Positions 49,901 through 58,261 of a stretch of 64,000 nucleotides of DNA are shown here, piece by piece. The stretch comes from Prescottella equi. Lineage in GTDB: Bacteria > Actinomycetota > Actinomycetes > Mycobacteriales > Mycobacteriaceae. Position 1 is the stretch's first letter. The number at the start of each line of letters is the position of its first letter. The notes under the pieces are model-generated. The model was given only the letters and a program-made list of their open reading frames with translations, was not told the DNA's origin and searched no databases. Position numbers and translations under genes: made by a program. The DNA lies in NCBI RefSeq assembly GCF_020171745.1, contig NZ_JAIVAH010000027.1, forward strand, positions 124,001 through 188,000, in the 5' to 3' direction.

Positions 49901-50574
49901 GCCTGCGCGTTCGCAGGCTTGGTGCCACCGGCCGCGAGGACCGTCACGACCATCGCGTCGGCGCGGCCCAGGGTCTCGAGCAGATCGGCCGGCGCGGTAC
50001 GCAGCGAGGCACAGAAGATCGGCAACGGGTTCGCGCCGGCGTCCTCGATCGCCCGGCACAGCGCCTCGATGTACGTGGTGTTCCCGGCCAGGTGCTGGGC
50101 GCGGTAGTACAGCACCGCGACCGTCGGACCGTCCACCGCGCGAGCCTCGCGCTCGAGCACGCCCCAGTTCGGCAGGTGCACCGCGGGCTCGAAGCCGTGG
50201 CCGGTGAGCAGCACGGTGTCGGACAGGAAGTTGTGCAGCTGACGCAGGTTGGCGGCGCCGCCCTCGGCCAGGTAGGTGTGCGCCTCGGCCGCGATGCCGG
50301 CCGGGACCGTCGAGCACTCCATCAGTTCGGCGTCGGGAGCCTGCTCGCCGCCGAGGATCACCGCGGGCCGTCCCGACGCAAGCACCGCGTCGATGCCGTC
50401 CTCCCACGCGCGGCGGCCGCCCAGGATGCGGACGACGACCAGCTCGACACCGTCGAGCAGTCCGGGCAGGTCCTCGTCGACCAGGAGGCGGGCCGGGTTG
50501 GCCCAGCGGTAGTCGGCGCCGCTCGCACGGGCGCTGAGCAGGTCGGTGTCGGACGTCGACAGCAGCAGGATCAC
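46975..50574 (-). CDS. cobN: Aerobic cobaltochelatase subunit CobN
   Basis: A 1,199-residue large chelatase subunit, of the usual length for CobN. It inserts cobalt into hydrogenobyrinic acid a,c-diamide together with the AAA+ subunits CobS/CobT or ChlI/ChlD-type partners, which are not in this window. Recognisable blocks are [21 protein letters not shown] (residues ~150-172), [77 protein letters not shown]-like region [22 protein letters not shown], and [24 protein letters not shown] at the end. The start is a GTG at 50574 with GAAAGG upstream. A cobalamin riboswitch in its leader should shut it off when B12 is plentiful. Confidence 0.96.
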   Translation of the reverse strand: [1199 protein letters not shown]

Positions 50575-50589
50575 TGTTGCAGCCTTTCT

Positions 50590-50745
50590 GGGGTTTCGCG
50601 CCCCACGGCAGGGTTCCGGCGAGACAAGTCTCGGGAACGGGTTCGGGCGGCGGAAGAGGGTCTGACTTTCACAGTGGCGCGACCGCCCGGAATCTCACCG
50701 GTTTCCTCTTCTGCCGCGGTCGCCGGTGATCCTACCGGTCACTCG
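50590..50745 (-). ncRNA. Cobalamin riboswitch in the cobN leader
   Basis: On the minus strand the hallmarks are present in order: GGAAACCGGTGAGATTCCGG (50687-50706), then the B12 box GCCACTGT (50671-50678), then CAGACCCTCTTCCGCC, whose CCTCTTC can pair with GAAGAGG before the first block. A GGGG-CGCGAAA-CCCC hairpin (50590-50604) lies just ahead of the cobN ribosome-binding site and could be the expression platform acting on translation. The outer limits are approximate. Binding of adenosylcobalamin should reduce cobN expression. Confidence 0.9.
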
Positions 50746-50783
50746 TTTGCGCACCCGTCCCCGCACTTCTCTAGCCTGGAGAC

Positions 50784-51923
50784 GTGCCATCCCCACGTTC
50801 CGGCCCGGACAAGTGCCCGGGTGCCCTCCAGGTCCACCAGGCCGCCGACGGCCCGCTCGCCCGCGTCCGCCTTCCCGGCGGCGTGATCACATCGCCGCAG
50901 CTCCAGGCGCTGGCGACAGCCGCTCAGGAGATCGGCAACGGCGACATCGAGCTGACCTCGCGCGGTAATGCGCAGCTGCGGGCAGTGTCCGATCCCGAGG
51001 AGTTCGCTCGCCGGATCGCCGACGTCGGGCTGCTGCCGTCCACCACGCACGAGCGGGTGCGCAACATCCTCGCGTCGCCGCTGTCGGGGCGGATCGGCGG
51101 CCACGCCGACGTGCGCGCCCTGGTCACCGACCTGGACCGTGGCCTGTGCGCCGACCCGGCGCTGGCCGAGCTGCCCGGGCGCACCCTGTTCACGCTCGAC
51201 GACGGCACCGGCGACATCTCGGGCCTGCGCGGCGACTTCGGTGTGCACGCGCTCGACGACGGCCGCTTCGCGCTGGTCCTGGCCGGTACGGATACCGGCG
51301 CCCGGCTCGCGGAGACGGACGCGGTAGAGGTGCTGCTGGCGTCGGCGCGCACGTTCGCCGAGATCCGCGACGACGCGTGGCGACTGAACGAGGTACCGGG
51401 CGGCACCGAGCGCGTGTTGGCCCGGCTCGGACTCGAGTACGGCGACCCGGTGGGACTGCCCGCCGCGGTCGAGCGGGGCCCGATCGGCTGGCTCGACCAA
51501 CCCGACGGGCGCGTCACGCTCGCCGCCGGACTTGCGTTCGGCACTCTCCCGGCCCGGCTCGCGGAGTTCCTCGCGGCCGTCGAGAAGCCGATCATCGTCA
51601 CCCCGTGGCGGTCGCTGCTGCTGCCCGACCTCGAGGAGTGGGCCGCCGAGCAGGTGGTGCGGGTCCTCGCGCCGATGGGCCTGATCTTCGACGAGAATTC
51701 GCCGTATCTGCAGGTCAGTGCGTGCGCGGGGCAGCCGGGCTGCGCCAAGTCGCACACCGACGTGCGGGCCGATGCGCGGGAGGCGATCGAGAACGAGGAC
51801 CTGCCCGCCGACGGCCGTCAGCACTGGTCCGGGTGCGATCGCAAGTGCGGTCGCCCGCGCGGCGAGATAACAGACGTCGTCGCGGGACCGGAGGGTTACC
51901 GGGTGGAGAACGAGCCCTCGTGA
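50784..51923 (+). CDS. cobG: Precorrin-3B synthase CobG
   Basis: A 379-residue enzyme of the nitrite/sulfite reductase-like family. In the aerobic pathway it uses O2 and a [4Fe-4S] centre to make precorrin-3B from precorrin-3A. The cluster ligands are visible as two Cys pairs, CAGQPGC and CDRKC, near the C-terminus. The N-terminus has the half-domain motif [26 protein letters not shown] (in part). Its presence marks the oxygen-dependent route. Start is GTG 50784 with GGAG close upstream. It is divergent from cobN; its promoter must overlap the riboswitch DNA on the opposite strand. cobH follows after 19 bp. Confidence 0.94.
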   Translation: MPSPRSGPDKCPGALQVHQAADGPLARVRLPGGVITSPQLQALATAAQEIGNGDIELTSRGNAQLRAVSDPEEFARRIADVGLLPSTTHERVRNILASPLSGRIGGHADVRALVTDLDRGLCADPALAELPGRTLFTLDDGTGDISGLRGDFGVHALDDGRFALVLAGTDTGARLAETDAVEVLLASARTFAEIRDDAWRLNEVPGGTERVLARLGLEYGDPVGLPAAVERGPIGWLDQPDGRVTLAAGLAFGTLPARLAEFLAAVEKPIIVTPWRSLLLPDLEEWAAEQVVRVLAPMGLIFDENSPYLQVSACAGQPGCAKSHTDVRADAREAIENEDLPADGRQHWSGCDRKCGRPRGEITDVVAGPEGYRVENEPS

Positions 51924-51942
51924 TGCCTCTATCGTGTGGCGC

Positions 51943-52569
51943 ATGATCGACTACATCCGCGACGGTGCGGAGATTTATCGCCAGTCCTTCGCGACCATCC
52001 GGGCCGAGTCCGACCTCGCCCGGTTCCCCGCCGACGTCTCGCAGGCGGTCGTCCGGATGATCCACGCGAGCGGTCAGGTCGATCTGGTCGACGACGTCGC
52101 GTTCACCCCGAACGTGGTCGCCGACGCCCGCGAGGCGCTGCGCCGCGGGGCCCCGATCCTGTGCGACGCGAAGATGGTCGCCGCCGGGGTCACCCGCAAG
52201 CGTCTGCCCCGCGACAACGACGTGCTGTGCATGCTCGACGATCCGCGAGTTCCCGTGCTGGCCAAGGCGATCGACAACACCCGCTCGGCCGCGGCGCTCG
52301 AGTTGTGGGGCGACAAGCTCGACGGTGCGGTCGTCGCGATCGGCAACGCGCCCACCGCGCTGTTCCACCTGCTCAACCTCATCGAGGCCGGCGCCCCGCG
52401 GCCCGCCGCGATCGTCGGCGGACCCGTCGGCTTCATCGGCGCGGCCGAGTCCAAGGAGGCGCTGATCGAGCACCCCGCCGGCCTCGAGTACCTGGTGGTG
52501 CGCGGACGGCGCGGCGGCAGCGCGATCACCGCGGCCGCCCTCAATGCGATTGCGAGCGAGATCGAATGA
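51943..52569 (+). CDS. cobH: Precorrin-8X methylmutase CobH
   Basis: A 208-residue enzyme that moves the C11 methyl group to C12, turning precorrin-8X into hydrogenobyrinic acid. The family is evident from [33 protein letters not shown] (with the catalytic His in MIHASG), [16 protein letters not shown] and [19 protein letters not shown] start at ATG 51943 (MIDYIRDG); a GTG at 51934 would add three residues. The stop overlaps the start of cobIJ by four bases (ATGA), so the products are translationally coupled. Confidence 0.95.
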   Translation: MIDYIRDGAEIYRQSFATIRAESDLARFPADVSQAVVRMIHASGQVDLVDDVAFTPNVVADAREALRRGAPILCDAKMVAAGVTRKRLPRDNDVLCMLDDPRVPVLAKAIDNTRSAAALELWGDKLDGAVVAIGNAPTALFHLLNLIEAGAPRPAAIVGGPVGFIGAAESKEALIEHPAGLEYLVVRGRRGGSAITAAALNAIASEIE

Positions 52570-54056
52570 GTGGGGCAGGCAAGCTGTGGGGTGTCGGCAT
52601 CGGGCCCGGCGACCCGGAGCTGATGACCGTCAAAGCCGCCCGCGTGATCGGCGAGGCCGACGTCGTCGCGTTCCACAGCGCCCGGCACGGCCGCAGCATC
52701 TCGCGCGGCGTCGCCGCCCCGTACATGCGGGACGGCCAGATCGAGGAACACCTCGTCTACCCCGTCACCACCGAGACCATCGACCATCCCGGTGGCTACC
52801 AGGGTGCGATGGACGAGTTCTACGAGCAGGCCGCCGAGCGCCTGGCCGCGCACCTCGAGGCCGGCCGCAGCGTCGCACTGCTCGCCGCCGGTGATCCGCT
52901 GTTCTACAGCTCGTACATGCACATGCACAAGCGTCTGGCCGACCGGTTCGAGGCCGAGGTCATCCCCGGCGTCACCGCCGTCAGTGCCGCGTCCGCCGCG
53001 CTGGCCGAGCCGCTCGTCGAGGGCGAGGAGGTCCTGACGGTCCTGCCCGGCACGCTGCCGCAGGAGGAGTTGACCCGCCGCCTGCGCGAGACCGACGCCG
53101 CTGCGATCATGAAGCTCGGCCGCACGTATCCGGCTGTGCGCCAGGCACTCAAGGATTCCGGACGGATCGACGAGGCGTACTACGTCGAGCGCGCCAGCAC
53201 CGACCGGCAGCGGGTCGCGAAGGCCGACGAGGTCGACGACGCCGACGTGCCGTACTTCGCGATCGCCGTCGTGCCCAGCCCGGTGAACAACCGCGTCGAG
53301 GCCGCGCCGGCGCGCGGTGAGGTGGTCGTCGTCGGCCTCGGTCCCGGCGATCAGGCCTGGACCACGCCGGAGGTGCGCCAGGAACTGGCCCGCGCCACCG
53401 ACATCGTCGGCTACACCACGTACATCGACCGGGTCCCGGTCCGTCCAGGCCAGCGCCGACACGCCAGCGACAACCGCGTCGAGGCCGAACGCGCCGCGAT
53501 GGCGCTCGACATGGCCAAGCGCGGCGCGCGCGTCGCCGTCGTCTCGTCCGGCGATCCGGGCGTCTTCGCGATGGCCGCCGCCGTGCTCGAGGTGGCGGCC
53601 GAGGAGCAGTGGCGCGACGTCCCGGTCCGGATCCTGCCCGGCATGACCGCCGCCAACGCCGTCGCCAGCCGGGTCGGCGCCCCGCTGGGCCACGACTACG
53701 CGATGCTCTCGCTGTCGGATCGGCTCAAGCCGTGGGACATCGTCGCCAAGCGCGTCTCCGCCGTCGCGAGCGCCGACATGGCGTTCGCGGTCTACAACCC
53801 GGCGTCCAAGTCGCGCACGTGGCAGGTCGCCGCGATGCGCGACCTCGTGCTCGAGCACCGCTCTCCCGACACCCCGGTGATCATCGGCCGTGACATCGCC
53901 GGCCCCGAGGAGTCGATCAAGATCGTCCGCCTGGCCGATCTCGACCCCGCCGACGTCGACATGCGGTGCCTGCTGATCGTCGGATCGTCGCAGACGACGG
54001 TCGTCGAGAGCGCATCGGGGACAACGGTCTTCACGCCGCGGCACTACCCGGCCTGA
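52566..54056 (+). CDS. cobIJ: Fused precorrin-2 C20- / precorrin-3B C17-methyltransferase CobIJ
   Basis: A 496-residue fusion of two SAM-dependent tetrapyrrole methylases. Residues ~1-240 are CobI ([49 protein letters not shown]). Residues ~250-496 are CobJ ([67 protein letters not shown]). CobI methylates C20 of precorrin-2, CobG then acts, and CobJ methylates C17 with ring contraction. The same fusion exists in M. tuberculosis (Rv2066). The ATG at 52566 overlaps the cobH stop. A large imperfect hairpin follows the stop by ten bases. Confidence 0.95.
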   Translation: MSGAGKLWGVGIGPGDPELMTVKAARVIGEADVVAFHSARHGRSISRGVAAPYMRDGQIEEHLVYPVTTETIDHPGGYQGAMDEFYEQAAERLAAHLEAGRSVALLAAGDPLFYSSYMHMHKRLADRFEAEVIPGVTAVSAASAALAEPLVEGEEVLTVLPGTLPQEELTRRLRETDAAAIMKLGRTYPAVRQALKDSGRIDEAYYVERASTDRQRVAKADEVDDADVPYFAIAVVPSPVNNRVEAAPARGEVVVVGLGPGDQAWTTPEVRQELARATDIVGYTTYIDRVPVRPGQRRHASDNRVEAERAAMALDMAKRGARVAVVSSGDPGVFAMAAAVLEVAAEEQWRDVPVRILPGMTAANAVASRVGAPLGHDYAMLSLSDRLKPWDIVAKRVSAVASADMAFAVYNPASKSRTWQVAAMRDLVLEHRSPDTPVIIGRDIAGPEESIKIVRLADLDPADVDMRCLLIVGSSQTTVVESASGTTVFTPRHYPA

Positions 54057-54065
54057 CATCGCTCC

Positions 54066-54126
54066 GCCGAACGGGAGTTCACGGCACGCTTTCGCTCAGA
54101 TCCCGTGCCCTGAGTTCCCGTTCGGC
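54066..54126. terminator. Long hairpin terminating cobIJ and the convergent gene
   Basis: The arms at 54066-54088 and 54104-54126 match in 20 of 23 positions across a 15-base loop (for example CGAACGGGA against TCCCGTTCG). The right arm encodes the C-terminal residues of the minus-strand gene, whose stop lies in the loop. Confidence 0.75.
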
Positions 54127-54857
54127 AGCGGATTGACGGTGTCGCTGTCCCAGGTCAGCCTCTGGTCGGCGCGAACCGGAAGGGCCTCTAGATCCGCGGC
54201 GGCAAGGACTGCGGCGACGCACTCAGCGGACGCCCCGAGGTAGGTGGTCATCAGGTCGATGTCGGTTGCCACACACCACGCGTGGTCGTCGGGCCACCAC
54301 AGATGTGCACTCATACCGGTGGGAAACCGTTGTGTCGCGCCGAACTGGGTGTCCGCCATCGCCAAGGTTCCGGTGAACAGCACCATGTCCCGCGCCGGCA
54401 TGGGAAGCCGTCGATAGTCGGAAGGTGCACAGATGTGCCCGGAGCCCTCCCAGTGCGCGAACCAGCAGACCTCCGGCGTGCCGGTGAAGCGGCGCAGGAC
54501 TGCGGCCAGCGCGCGGGCGGTTGCCGGAGGCAGCGATCCTTGCTCTGGTTCGCCTTCCCATACCCCGGTCTGACCAGGGGTATCCCAGGAGCCGACGATC
54601 GACCCCCATTCCATGACCGGATGCGCTGTCGTGCCGTTCGCGGCCGCAACCTCCGACCACCGCACCGGCCGGTCGTCGGCCGTGGCTGCCGGATGGAAAA
54701 TGCGGGCGTAGGCGGGAAAATCTGGCGGCAGCAGCGACGCGATCGTGTGATCGAAGCCGTGAACCCGGTCGACGATCCACTGCCCGGCATCGACCTCCCG
54801 AACCATCCGCAGGCCGCGCTCGTCCCAATCGCGTCCGTCGGTCGTTGATCCATCCAT
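54096..54857 (-). CDS. Hypothetical protein
   Basis: A 253-residue soluble protein that I do not recognise. ATG 54857 (MDGSTTDGRDW) is chosen because GAGGTG lies about ten bases upstream; a frame to 54965 reaches into the promoter. It is rich in Trp (PVRWSEVA, MEWGSIVGSWDTPG, VCWFAHWEGSG, AHLWWPDDHAWCVATD) and has acidic residues along the chain, with no signal peptide or membrane helix. The mixture recalls small immunity or SMI1/SUKH-type proteins, but I find no motif to support that. It is the first of the genes that separate cobIJ from cobK, and is divergent from the next gene. Confidence 0.7.
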   Translation of the reverse strand: MDGSTTDGRDWDERGLRMVREVDAGQWIVDRVHGFDHTIASLLPPDFPAYARIFHPAATADDRPVRWSEVAAANGTTAHPVMEWGSIVGSWDTPGQTGVWEGEPEQGSLPPATARALAAVLRRFTGTPEVCWFAHWEGSGHICAPSDYRRLPMPARDMVLFTGTLAMADTQFGATQRFPTGMSAHLWWPDDHAWCVATDIDLMTTYLGASAECVAAVLAAADLEALPVRADQRLTWDSDTVNPLPNGNSGHGI

Positions 54858-54967
54858 CGGTACATCACACCTCGGCGGGCGGTTGGACGCCATCGAATCC
54901 CGTGCCACCCATTGCGCAGACAATGCCGTCACGCACATCTCTCCCGCAGCCGGGTAGCGTCCCACAG

Positions 54968-55825
54968 ATGGATGCCGATCCGGATATGTCGTGGTGGGAG
55001 CGGTACAACACCGGTATTCGACACATGCACGAAACCGGCTGGGGTGCAGACGTAGCGGTGCTCTCGCGCGAGATCTGCGAACTGTTGGACGACGTCGACG
55101 CGGCGTTCGCAGTCACCGGCGCGGCCGCCCCGGGATGGCCGAACCCGTACGAGGACGGCACTGCGCCGGACGAGGCGGAGTATGAGCAACTCACGAACCC
55201 GGAGAAGTTCCTGATCGTGGTGGCACGCGCACAGGCCTGGACGAGGGTTCTCCTCGATCGGGGGTGGGCGCGTGAAGCGCCGCACGTGGACTGGGCCTTG
55301 CGGCCCTTCGATACTGGCGGGGCCGAGACGGTCCTCGAACCCGCAGCCGACGGTGCGGCGCCCCTGGTGTTGACGACGCACACGCCGGTGGACAGCGACC
55401 ACATCTTCACCGTCACGGTTGCGGCCGGCGACCCGGCGGTGCGGCTGGCGGAGATTCCCGATTGTGGATGCGACGCGTGCGATCGGGGGTCCGCCGGGTT
55501 GCTCGAGGAACTGGACCGGTGGGTTCTGTCGGTCGTGGACGGCTCTCTCGAGGTCGAAGTGGCTGCCGGCCACTCCTCGGTGCGCACATCGTTGGCCAGC
55601 AGCCACAGAGGCACGGTCCAGTATTTCGACCAGCCGACGACGTTCACCGCGACGCCGTGGGCCGCGGACTGGACCGCGCGCTCGATCCCGCCGGGCATCG
55701 ACACCCAGCACTCCGAACGCGGGTTCCCGCGCACGGTGCTCGGGAGCGCCGCCCGTACGATCCGAAATCGATGGCTGCGCCGGGGTGGATCGCCGGGCAG
55801 TTCGCAGACCTACCGTTCTCCGTGA
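54968..55825 (+). CDS. Hypothetical protein (DUF6226-like)
   Basis: A 285-residue soluble protein. It has DMSWWERYNTGIRHMHETGWG at the start of the chain, an acidic PNPYEDGTAPDEAEYEQLTNPEKFLIVV region and a cysteine cluster PDCGCDACDRG near residue 165 that may bind metal. I recall DUF6226 proteins with such a layout, but the assignment is from memory. Start ATG 54968 (MDADPDM) follows the divergent gene; the frame extending to 54845 would overlap that gene's start. Function unknown. The GntR regulator follows 62 bp later. Confidence 0.7.
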   Translation: MDADPDMSWWERYNTGIRHMHETGWGADVAVLSREICELLDDVDAAFAVTGAAAPGWPNPYEDGTAPDEAEYEQLTNPEKFLIVVARAQAWTRVLLDRGWAREAPHVDWALRPFDTGGAETVLEPAADGAAPLVLTTHTPVDSDHIFTVTVAAGDPAVRLAEIPDCGCDACDRGSAGLLEELDRWVLSVVDGSLEVEVAAGHSSVRTSLASSHRGTVQYFDQPTTFTATPWAADWTARSIPPGIDTQHSERGFPRTVLGSAARTIRNRWLRRGGSPGSSQTYRSP

Positions 55826-55839
55826 ACTGAGCGTCAATC

Positions 55840-55872
55840 TGGTCTGACCACTTGACCAGTCCGTCCAGACCA
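55840..55872 (+). promoter_or_regulatory. Candidate GntR/FadR-type operator
   Basis: The block begins with TGGTCTGACCA (55840-55850), a near-perfect palindrome of the TGGTnnnACCA type that FadR-subfamily regulators bind. A second inverted copy, CAGACCA (55866-55872), mirrors its first seven bases. It ends 15 bp before the GntR start, so the regulator probably controls its own operon. Confidence 0.65.
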
Positions 55873-55887
55873 CCCTAGCGTTGTGAC

Positions 55888-56622
55888 ATGGATCTCACCC
55901 CGGTACGGCGGCGCTCGATCCCCGACGACGTGTTCGAACAACTACTCGGCCGCGTCGTCGACGGCAGCGTGGCACCCGGCGAAACCCTGTTGAGCGAGCG
56001 GCGGATGGCGGAGGCGCTCGGCGTGTCGCGTCCGGCGGTGCGCGAGGCGCTGGGCCGGATCGCCGCGATGGGTTTGGTTGACGTTCGGCAGGGTGGATCC
56101 ACCGTGGTCAACGACCTGCGCCGGCGCGGCGGCCTGGATCTACTCCCCCGACTTCTCGTCCGAGGTGGCGAGATCGATCCGGCGGTGGCGCACAGCATCC
56201 TCGAGGCGCGGCTCTGGAACGGGCCGAAGGTCGCGGAACTCGCGGCGCAACGCGCACCGGAGTCCACGGCGGACGCCCTGGACGCTGCCGTCGATGCGCT
56301 AGTCGGCAGCGACGATTCCGTGGCCCGGCAACGCATCGCCCTCGACTTCTGGGATCTGGTGGTCGACGGCGCCGACTCGATCACGTTTCGGCTGATGTTC
56401 AACACGCTGCGCATCGCGTACGAACCGATGCTCGACGTGCTGGCGGTGGTGATGGCCGCAGAGGTCAACGAGAGCGAGCGCTACCGCGCAATCGTCGAGG
56501 CCATTCGTCGACGAGATACCGACGGCGCGTTCGCCGCGGCGCACGCCCTGCTCGAACCGGCAACCACGCTTCTGGGCGGCGCGCTCGCCGCCGCACGGGA
56601 CGCATCCGAGGAGGACTCATGA
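55888..56622 (+). CDS. GntR family regulator, FadR subfamily
   Basis: A 244-residue regulator. Residues ~10-75 are the winged helix (FEQLLGRVVDGSVAPGETLLSERRMAEALGVSRPAVREALGR). Residues ~95-225 form an all-helical FCD effector domain (SILEARLWNGPKVAELAAQ, DFWDLVVDGADSITFRLMFN). The ligand is probably an acyl or small-acid compound (inference). A candidate operator lies just before the gene. Its stop overlaps the start of the next gene by four bases (ATGA), so it probably governs the fatty-acid-hydroxylase-like gene. Confidence 0.9.
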   Translation: MDLTPVRRRSIPDDVFEQLLGRVVDGSVAPGETLLSERRMAEALGVSRPAVREALGRIAAMGLVDVRQGGSTVVNDLRRRGGLDLLPRLLVRGGEIDPAVAHSILEARLWNGPKVAELAAQRAPESTADALDAAVDALVGSDDSVARQRIALDFWDLVVDGADSITFRLMFNTLRIAYEPMLDVLAVVMAAEVNESERYRAIVEAIRRRDTDGAFAAAHALLEPATTLLGGALAAARDASEEDS

Positions 56623-57302
56623 CCGGCACCCGGCAGGCCTCGCCGGCATTCGGCCGGGACGTCACCCTCGGCGGCGCCGTGCGCGAGTTCGTGCGGCACC
56701 CGAGTCCGTGGATCATCGGCGCACTATTTCTCGGTGCGGTCATCGCGCGGCTCACCGTCGGCGACTGGACCTGGGCCGACGCGGCGGTGCCACTCCTGAT
56801 GCTCGCACTGTTCCCGGTACTGGAGTGGATCATCCACGTCTTCGTACTGCATTGGCGCCCCAAGCACGTGGCCGGGCTGACGATCGACCCACTGCTCGCG
56901 CGCAAACACCGCGCGCACCACGGGGATCCGCGCAACATCCCGCTGGACTTCATTCCCGCTCCGGTGTTCGCGTGGCTGGTGCCGCTGCTGCTCGCGATCA
57001 CGGTGCTCGTGTTTCCCCGCATCGAATGGGGACTGACGTTCCTGATCGTCATCACCGCGCTGGGCCTCGGGTACGAGTGGACGCACTTCCTCATCCACAC
57101 CGACTACAAGCCGAAGACCGCCCTGTACAAGGCCACCTGGCGGCACCATCGCAATCACCACTACCGCAACGAGCACTACTGGTTCACCGTCACCACCTCG
57201 GGCACCGCCGACCGCATGTTCGGCACGGAACCCGACCCGGACGCCGTCGAGAAGTCACCCACCGCGAAGCGGCTACACGGACTCGACGTCGCCGGCACCT
57301 AG
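56619..57302 (+). CDS. Fatty acid hydroxylase / sterol desaturase family membrane protein
   Basis: A 227-residue di-iron membrane protein. Histidine clusters typical of the superfamily are visible: HVFVLHW near residue 70, RKHRAHHG near 92, THFLIHTD near 150 and HHRNHHYRNEH near 175. About four hydrophobic segments lie between (IIGALFLGAVIARL, VFAWLVPLLLAITVLVFP, LTFLIVITALGLGY). It probably hydroxylates or desaturates a lipid at the membrane, using O2 and electrons from a partner not seen here. The ATG overlaps the GntR stop by four bases, so both form one operon. The substrate is unknown. Confidence 0.88.
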   Translation: MTGTRQASPAFGRDVTLGGAVREFVRHPSPWIIGALFLGAVIARLTVGDWTWADAAVPLLMLALFPVLEWIIHVFVLHWRPKHVAGLTIDPLLARKHRAHHGDPRNIPLDFIPAPVFAWLVPLLLAITVLVFPRIEWGLTFLIVITALGLGYEWTHFLIHTDYKPKTALYKATWRHHRNHHYRNEHYWFTVTTSGTADRMFGTEPDPDAVEKSPTAKRLHGLDVAGT

Positions 57303-57319
57303 TCCTGGTACGCGGCCGA

Positions 57320-57529
57320 TCAGGCTGAATCCTCCTTCAACGTGTGCGCGACGAGGGCGTTGGCGTGGCCGTGTCCGAGGCCGTGCTCGGTCTTGAGCCA
57401 AGCGACCAGTTCCATGTGCTTGGTGAGGTCCGACGAGCGAATCAGGCTCTGCCACTCGCTGATCGGCCTCCCGTACTTCTTCTCGATCGACGGAAAGTAG
57501 GACGCGGGACCCTTCACCGGTTCGGTCAT
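57320..57529 (-). CDS. DUF4287 domain protein
   Basis: A 69-residue protein that matches DUF4287, a small helical domain common in actinobacteria. Recognisable pieces are GPASYFPSIEKKYGRPISEW, HMELVAWLKTEHGLGHGHANALVAH. The ATG at 57529 (MTEPVKGP) is chosen over the ATG at 57559, which lies in the coding region upstream. Function is not established. It is 10 bp downstream of the rhomboid-like gene and probably co-transcribed. Confidence 0.85.
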   Translation of the reverse strand: MTEPVKGPASYFPSIEKKYGRPISEWQSLIRSSDLTKHMELVAWLKTEHGLGHGHANALVAHTLKEDSA

Positions 57530-57539
57530 GGCGGGAACG

Positions 57540-58229
57540 CTACCTGTGCGCTCCGACACGTTCGCGCATTCCGCGCAGCCAGTCCGCTGGATCCCACACG
57601 CCCGGGCGCGACCGCGTGAGCGGGTAACACGCGAAACCGATCAGCACCGCGGTGAAGTGGCCGATGTCGGTGAAGGTGAGTCCACCCAGCAGCGGCAGGC
57701 CGTACACCAGCAGGACGCCGAGCACGTACAGGTATCGCCACGGCGGCGCGATGCGGTAGGCCAGCACGGCCGTGACACCGGCGAGCGCATAACTGACCCC
57801 GACGTCGAGGGTGTTCACCGCAGACTCGGGCGCTCTGTCGTCGTGGATGGCGAGATACAGCACTCCCTCACTGATGTACGTGGCGCCGACGTGCGCGATC
57901 ACCGCGACCGAGAGCCACCTCAAGGTCCCGAGCCACCGTTCCACCGGCACGTGAAAGAGGTTGAAGAGCACGAAGTAGCTCAGCCAGGATCCGCCGGCCA
58001 GCCAGAAGGCGCTGGTGATCAGGACGTGGACGGGGTCCTCCCGCAGGTGGTGCAGATTCGTCGAACGGTCACCGAGAACGTCGTCCAGTGCCAAGGGAGA
58101 CAGGTGATTCATGACGATGCTCGTCACGAGCAGGATCGCCAGCCACACGAAGGTGCCCGGCGCACGGCGGACGTATCGCCAGGTCGCGGCCGCAAGATCC
58201 GCCGCGCGGAACCGCCTCTCGGCTTCCAC
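57540..58229 (-). CDS. Rhomboid-like integral membrane protein
   Basis: A 229-residue membrane protein with about six hydrophobic segments. Rhomboid-like pieces are LREDPVHVLITSAFWLAGG, YFVLFNLFHVPVERWLGTLRWL, HVGATYISEG, LDVGVSYALAGVTAVLAYR and TDIGHFTAVLIGFACYPL. A Gly-x-Ser-x box of active rhomboid proteases is only partly matched (VGVSYALAG, with His in IGHFTAV), so protease activity is possible but unproven. The GTG at 58229 (VEAERRF) is the likely start; the frame to 58394 overlaps the SDR gene. It probably shares a transcript with the DUF4287 gene. Confidence 0.82.
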   Translation of the reverse strand: MEAERRFRAADLAAATWRYVRRAPGTFVWLAILLVTSIVMNHLSPLALDDVLGDRSTNLHHLREDPVHVLITSAFWLAGGSWLSYFVLFNLFHVPVERWLGTLRWLSVAVIAHVGATYISEGVLYLAIHDDRAPESAVNTLDVGVSYALAGVTAVLAYRIAPPWRYLYVLGVLLVYGLPLLGGLTFTDIGHFTAVLIGFACYPLTRSRPGVWDPADWLRGMRERVGAHR

Positions 58230-58261
58230 CAGGCCAGTATGACCCCGACCCGGGTGTGACG

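Noticed and set aside
47098-50886. A 1,262-codon plus-strand frame across cobN.
   Set aside because: It is antisense to a clearly identified cobN, has shadow-type composition, and would run through the riboswitch into cobG in another frame.
51936-54056. A 706-codon frame that would fuse an Arg-rich N-terminus to CobIJ.
   Set aside because: The first 210 codons are out-of-frame reading of cobH; the CobIJ protein starts at 52566 with a four-base overlap.
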